DNA of 64,000 nt from Actinopolyspora halophila DSM 43834 (GTDB lineage Bacteria > Actinomycetota > Actinomycetes > Mycobacteriales > Pseudonocardiaceae). How positions within the stretch are numbered: position 1 is the stretch's first letter; every line of letters begins with the position of its first letter. The stretch lies in assembly GCF_000371785.1 (NCBI RefSeq), contig NZ_AQUI01000002.1, positions 434,001 through 498,000 on the forward strand, in the 5' to 3' direction. Below, in pieces: positions 60,459 through 64,000 of this stretch. The position numbers and the translations under genes were made by a program. Under the pieces are notes generated by a model. The model did not search any database. It worked only from the letters and a program-made list of their open reading frames with translations, and was not told the origin of the DNA.

Positions 60459-60947
60459 TCAGTGCTCCTGTTCCTTGGCGCGCTCGAACGAGCGCTTGAT
60501 CTCGGTCTCGGCCTCTTCCCTGCCGACCCAGGTCGCGCCTTCCACGCTCTTCGCGGGCTCGAGGTCCTTGTAGACCTCGAAGAAGTGCTGGATCTCCAGC
60601 CGGTGGAACTCCTGGACGTGGTGGATGTCGCGCATGTGCTCCTGCCGCGGATCGTCGGCCGGAACGCAGATGATCTTGTCGTCGCCGCCCTTCTCGTCGC
60701 GCATCCGGAACATCCCGATCGCGCGCGCGCTGATCAGGCAGCCGGGGAAGGTCGGCTCCTGCACGAGCACGAGCGCGTCCAGCGGGTCTCCGTCCTCACC
60801 GAGGGTCTCCTCGATGAATCCGTAGTCGGCCGGATACTGGGTGGCGGTGAACAGCGTCCGGTCGAGACGGATCCGGCCCGTCTTGTGGTCCACCTCGTAC
60901 TTGTTGCGGTTCCCCTTGGGGATCTCGATCATGACGTCGAAGTCCAC
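60459..60947 (-). CDS. ppa: Inorganic pyrophosphatase
   Basis: A 162-residue soluble family I pyrophosphatase. It begins [20 protein letters not shown] in pattern and has the active-site signature [10 protein letters not shown] with three Asp residues. The length equals that of the mycobacterial enzyme. GTG 60947 was chosen because GAGGA lies six to seven bases before it; an ATG four codons upstream is possible. It is divergent from dacB, as in Mycobacterium. Confidence 0.96.
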   Translation of the reverse strand: MDFDVMIEIPKGNRNKYEVDHKTGRIRLDRTLFTATQYPADYGFIEETLGEDGDPLDALVLVQEPTFPGCLISARAIGMFRMRDEKGGDDKIICVPADDPRQEHMRDIHHVQEFHRLEIQHFFEVYKDLEPAKSVEGATWVGREEAETEIKRSFERAKEQEH

Positions 60948-61629
60948 GCGGTTCCTCATTCGTCCTGACGGTGTTTCGGACGGCGACCTGTCGTGCGGTC
61001 CGCCGACCGCTCGAATGTCGCCGGAACGGCCGTGCCGTTCCCGGCCGTTGCTCGGGGAAGCCCCGATCGCCCGCCTGTGGCGGACCATCCGACGTGAGGT
61101 CCGACCGGAGCGGCTCGGTGGCCGAACGGTCGACCATCGCCGGTCGCCGGTGGAGTGCGCGTACAGCCTAATAGTGCCTCGCCGGGCGTGTTTGGTCGGT
61201 TGTCCCGGTTCGACGCCTCGGTCCTGGCGGTGCCGGAACACCGCCCCATCCGTGCGTGCCGTCGCGGGCCCTTTCGCACGGGTGGCCGCAGCCGGGCATT
61301 CCTCCGGAGCACCGGACCGAGCAATCCGAGGGGAGCACCGGCCTCACCCCTGCTGTGTAGTTTTCATCACAACACGGGGTGAGTCGGGCCGGGCCGCGAC
61401 ACGGCACCGGCGAGATCGCGGGGTGATACTCGGCCGTGCCGAGCGAATCTCTCCATCGGACTCCAGGGGTCATCGTTCATCGGATCGCTTCCGGACCGGG
61501 TGTGGCCGTACCGCTGCCTCCTCTCGGCGCATCTAGTGTGGAGCAAGTCAGCCGTCCCAGCCGCATGACAGTGCGCGAGATCGCACGAGCGAGCCGGTGA
61601 ACTGTCGAGTAACCCCTCGAGGAGGTCCC
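60948..61629. other. Intergenic between ppa and dacB
   Basis: About 680 bases holding two divergent promoters. No gene, RNA or clear regulatory repeat is recognised. Confidence 0.4.
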
Positions 61630-63822
61630 TTGTCCGATCCCCAGGCTCCGAAGGGCGAGACGGACGATCACGAGGAGCTCGGCTCGTCCGCGGACACCGC
61701 AGCGGAATCGTCCCCTTCCTCAGGGGGAAACGACGTCACCAGCGCGAGTGAAGAGCAGGATCCGTTCGACTGGCCCACCGCGGCCCCGGAGAAGACCCCC
61801 GAGGAAGTGGACGAGAGCGGTTCCGAGGGGACCGCAGGGGGCGATCCCGAATGGCCGGAACACGACGAGTCGGCTGTCGAGAGCACTCAGCGGTTGGAAG
61901 CCGTCGGTCGCGCGGAGGAGACGGGCTCCCGGGATTCCGGCTCGGGCGATCCCGCTTCCGATCCGCCGACCGTGCAGCTGGCCATCGTTCCACCCTCGGT
62001 CGTGGAAAAACCTCCTTCGGGCGGGCCCGCTCCCCCGGACGGGCAGCGGGCCGTCGAACCGTCGGAGGAGACGGGTTCCGGTGCCTCGGGGGGCACTCGT
62101 CCGGCCGATCCGGCCGATTTCGGTATGCCACCGGCGGGTGCCTCGCCCGGAGTCCCCAGACTGCTGGGAGTTTCCGGTACGCGCGCTGTCCCCGGACCGG
62201 CGCGTGCGACAGGGGACGGTGCCGACAGCGGGGACGGCGGGGACGGTGCTGCCGCGGAGGCCTCCGCGGTGAGCTCCGGGACGGAACCGTCCGCGGAGGC
62301 AGCCCCCACCGCCGACGGGGACACCGCCGGGGGAGTCGGGCGGAACCCCGACGCGGAGGCTCCGCGGGACGACCCCCCGGAGAAGACGGGCACGGGCGGA
62401 GACTCCGGTTTCGGCAAGAGGGTCGGCTGGAAACGGGTTCGCGAACGCATGAGCCGCAAGCGCGTGCTCATCGCGGTTTCCCTGGTCGGCGTGATCGCGC
62501 TCGGAGTCGTGGCCGTGCTGGGAGGTACGACCTGGTTCGGTGACGTGCTGCGTCCCCGAGCGGATGCTCCCGCACTGGTTCGGCTGAACCCCTCCGTCAG
62601 TGGCCTGGACCCCTCGGCGCGGATGCCGAGCAGGTCGGGGCTGTCGCGAGCGCTCGAGGACGTGGTCTCGGACCCGGCGCTGAACGACCTGGGCGGGACC
62701 GTCCTCGACTCCAGGACGGGGAAGGTGCTGTGGAGCCGGAACGATGATCGCGGCATGGTTCCGGCCTCGACCAACAAGCTGCTCACGTCGTGTGCCGCAC
62801 TCCTGGCCGTCGACCACGACTTCCGGTTCAGCACCAAGATCGTACGCGGGCAGGATCCCGGAAGCATCGTCCTCGTCGGAGGCGGGGACCCGACGCTGTC
62901 AGCACTGCCCGAAGGGCAGAGCTCGGTCTACCCGGACGCGGCGAGGCTGGACGAGCTGGTGCGCAAGATCCGTTCGAGCACGTCGGGCGAGATCAACTCC
63001 GTGAAGGTGGACGTGAGCCGCTACAGCGGGCCCACCCTCGCGGCCGACTGGGCTCAGGGAGACGTGGAAAACGGCTACATCGCCCCCGTCCGCCCCGTGA
63101 TGCTCGACGGCGGACGCGAGGACCCGACGGACATCCACAGCCCGCGCAGCCGGCATCCCGCCCTCGACGCGGCCCGTGAACTCGCCTCCCGGCTGGGAGC
63201 GCCGACCGAGTCGGTGAGCACGACCACGATGCGGGGGAGCACCTCCACACTCGCCGAGGTCCGCTCCCCTCCGCTGCGGGATCTGGTGCGCAAACTGCTA
63301 CGGGACTCGGACAACGTGCTGGCCGAGGCCGTGGCGCGCCAGGTGGCGGTGACCACGGGGCACGAGCCCTCCTTCTCCGGCGCCGTGCGTGCGGTGCGTT
63401 CCGTGCTCGAGCGCAACGGTTTCGACCTGAGCGGGGTAGAGCTCGTAGACGGAAGCGGACTGTCCGACACCGATCGGTTGCCCCCGCGGCTGCTGGGCGA
63501 GCTGTTGCGGACGGCCGGCGCTCCCGCGGACGGTCCGTCCGGGCGCAGTGCCAGGCTGCGGCCGGTGCTGACCGCTGTTCCCATCGCGGGCGCCAGCGGC
63601 AGTCTGGCCGGGCGTTACGACGGCCCCGCTTCGGAAGCGCGTGGCTGGGTCAGGGCCAAGACCGGAACGCTCACCGGGGCGAACGCCCTGGCGGGAACCG
63701 TGGTCACCGCGGACGGCAGACTGCTGAGTTTCGCGTTCATCTCGAACGGGAGTCAGCCGAACGAGGCACGTCCCGCGCTGGATCGAGTGGCCGCGAAACT
63801 GCGCTCCTGCGGCTGTCGCTGA
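61630..63822 (+). CDS. dacB: D-alanyl-D-alanine carboxypeptidase (PBP4 type, S13)
   Basis: A 730-residue membrane-anchored enzyme that trims or cleaves peptidoglycan stem peptides. The first 270 residues are acidic, Pro/Ser/Gly-rich and disordered; a membrane helix follows (about 279-300). The outer S13 domain has STNK (Ser380, Lys383), SDN (Ser560) and KTG (Lys677). TTG is the likely start since GAGGAGG lies just upstream of it; a GTG 11 codons earlier has no such site. The long cytoplasmic tail is unusual. Confidence 0.92.
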   Translation: MSDPQAPKGETDDHEELGSSADTAAESSPSSGGNDVTSASEEQDPFDWPTAAPEKTPEEVDESGSEGTAGGDPEWPEHDESAVESTQRLEAVGRAEETGSRDSGSGDPASDPPTVQLAIVPPSVVEKPPSGGPAPPDGQRAVEPSEETGSGASGGTRPADPADFGMPPAGASPGVPRLLGVSGTRAVPGPARATGDGADSGDGGDGAAAEASAVSSGTEPSAEAAPTADGDTAGGVGRNPDAEAPRDDPPEKTGTGGDSGFGKRVGWKRVRERMSRKRVLIAVSLVGVIALGVVAVLGGTTWFGDVLRPRADAPALVRLNPSVSGLDPSARMPSRSGLSRALEDVVSDPALNDLGGTVLDSRTGKVLWSRNDDRGMVPASTNKLLTSCAALLAVDHDFRFSTKIVRGQDPGSIVLVGGGDPTLSALPEGQSSVYPDAARLDELVRKIRSSTSGEINSVKVDVSRYSGPTLAADWAQGDVENGYIAPVRPVMLDGGREDPTDIHSPRSRHPALDAARELASRLGAPTESVSTTTMRGSTSTLAEVRSPPLRDLVRKLLRDSDNVLAEAVARQVAVTTGHEPSFSGAVRAVRSVLERNGFDLSGVELVDGSGLSDTDRLPPRLLGELLRTAGAPADGPSGRSARLRPVLTAVPIAGASGSLAGRYDGPASEARGWVRAKTGTLTGANALAGTVVTADGRLLSFAFISNGSQPNEARPALDRVAAKLRSCGCR

Positions 63823-64000
63823 ACCGGTGCTCCGCCGCCGCTTCGCCGGGAGCTCCCGCCGGGAAGTTCCGGAAGACGGGCTCGAGCTCGAACCAAGCGC
63901 TTCAGCCTGAGCAGTCGGTACCACCGAAACCCCGGAGAGGAACTCCCTGCGAAGGGCGCTGCCCGAACCAGGCGCCGACTGAGAACCCGCACCGCTACGC
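63823..64000. other. Window end, no gene recognised
   Basis: About 180 bases after dacB. In Mycobacterium a conserved protease-like gene and tilS follow, but no start of such a gene is visible before the window ends. Confidence 0.4.

Overview
The window is about 70% GC, uses many GTG and a few TTG starts, and packs its genes densely. Its gene order closely follows the mycobacterial order whiB4-ponA2-metallophosphoesterase-yqeY, HAD/6C RNA/ssd/tad, helicase-topA-holB and ppa-dacB. This points to an actinobacterium, most likely of the Pseudonocardiales (Saccharopolyspora or Actinopolyspora type). The genus is an inference from gene content, not a measurement.

Layout. 0.3-5.6 kb: a WhiB regulator divergent from a bifunctional PASTA penicillin-binding protein, a decayed siderophore-interacting protein, YqeY and a metallophosphoesterase. 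5.65 kb: tRNA-Pro(CGG) with a strong terminator. 5.9-10.7 kb: a GH25 lysozyme, an S9 peptidase, a LysR regulator and a cysteine-dioxygenase-like cupin. 10.8-19.7 kb: a run of minus-strand genes with a MurNAc salvage set at both ends (nagZ-namZ-serine hydrolase, and murR-murQ). Between them lie a PPOX protein, a DUF4440 protein and an erm-type rRNA methyltransferase. The erm gene has a 15-codon leader peptide ending in Arg-Pro-Arg-Arg whose last codons form one arm of a hairpin. 20.4-29.1 kb: a HAD-IB protein, a 6C small RNA, ssd and the tad/flp pilus genes. 29.2-40.4 kb: a prim-pol protein, a DUF1998 helicase, a membrane pyrophosphatase, topA and the DNA polymerase III delta-prime gene.

42.1-54.0 kb: an integrated element of about 11.8 kb sits in the 3' end of tRNA-Thr(CGT), bounded by 48-bp direct repeats. 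It has a tyrosine integrase, an excisionase and a DUF3987 protein in the position where pSAM2-like elements keep their replication gene. It also has several small HTH genes, a GntR regulator, a HAD hydrolase, a Nudix protein (compare Pif of pSAM2) and two tandem membrane proteins with 11-residue repeats. I find no FtsK/TraB-type transfer gene. A 254-bp inverted repeat carrying an eight-base iteron array and the start of xis flanks the central 5 kb. Beyond the element lie cydAB, a PPOX protein, two unknown genes, a small secreted protein, ppa and dacB.

The three most rewarding points are the integrated element with its inverted repeat and repeat proteins, the erm attenuator, and the 6C RNA. 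All families were named from motifs and synteny read by eye; no search was run.
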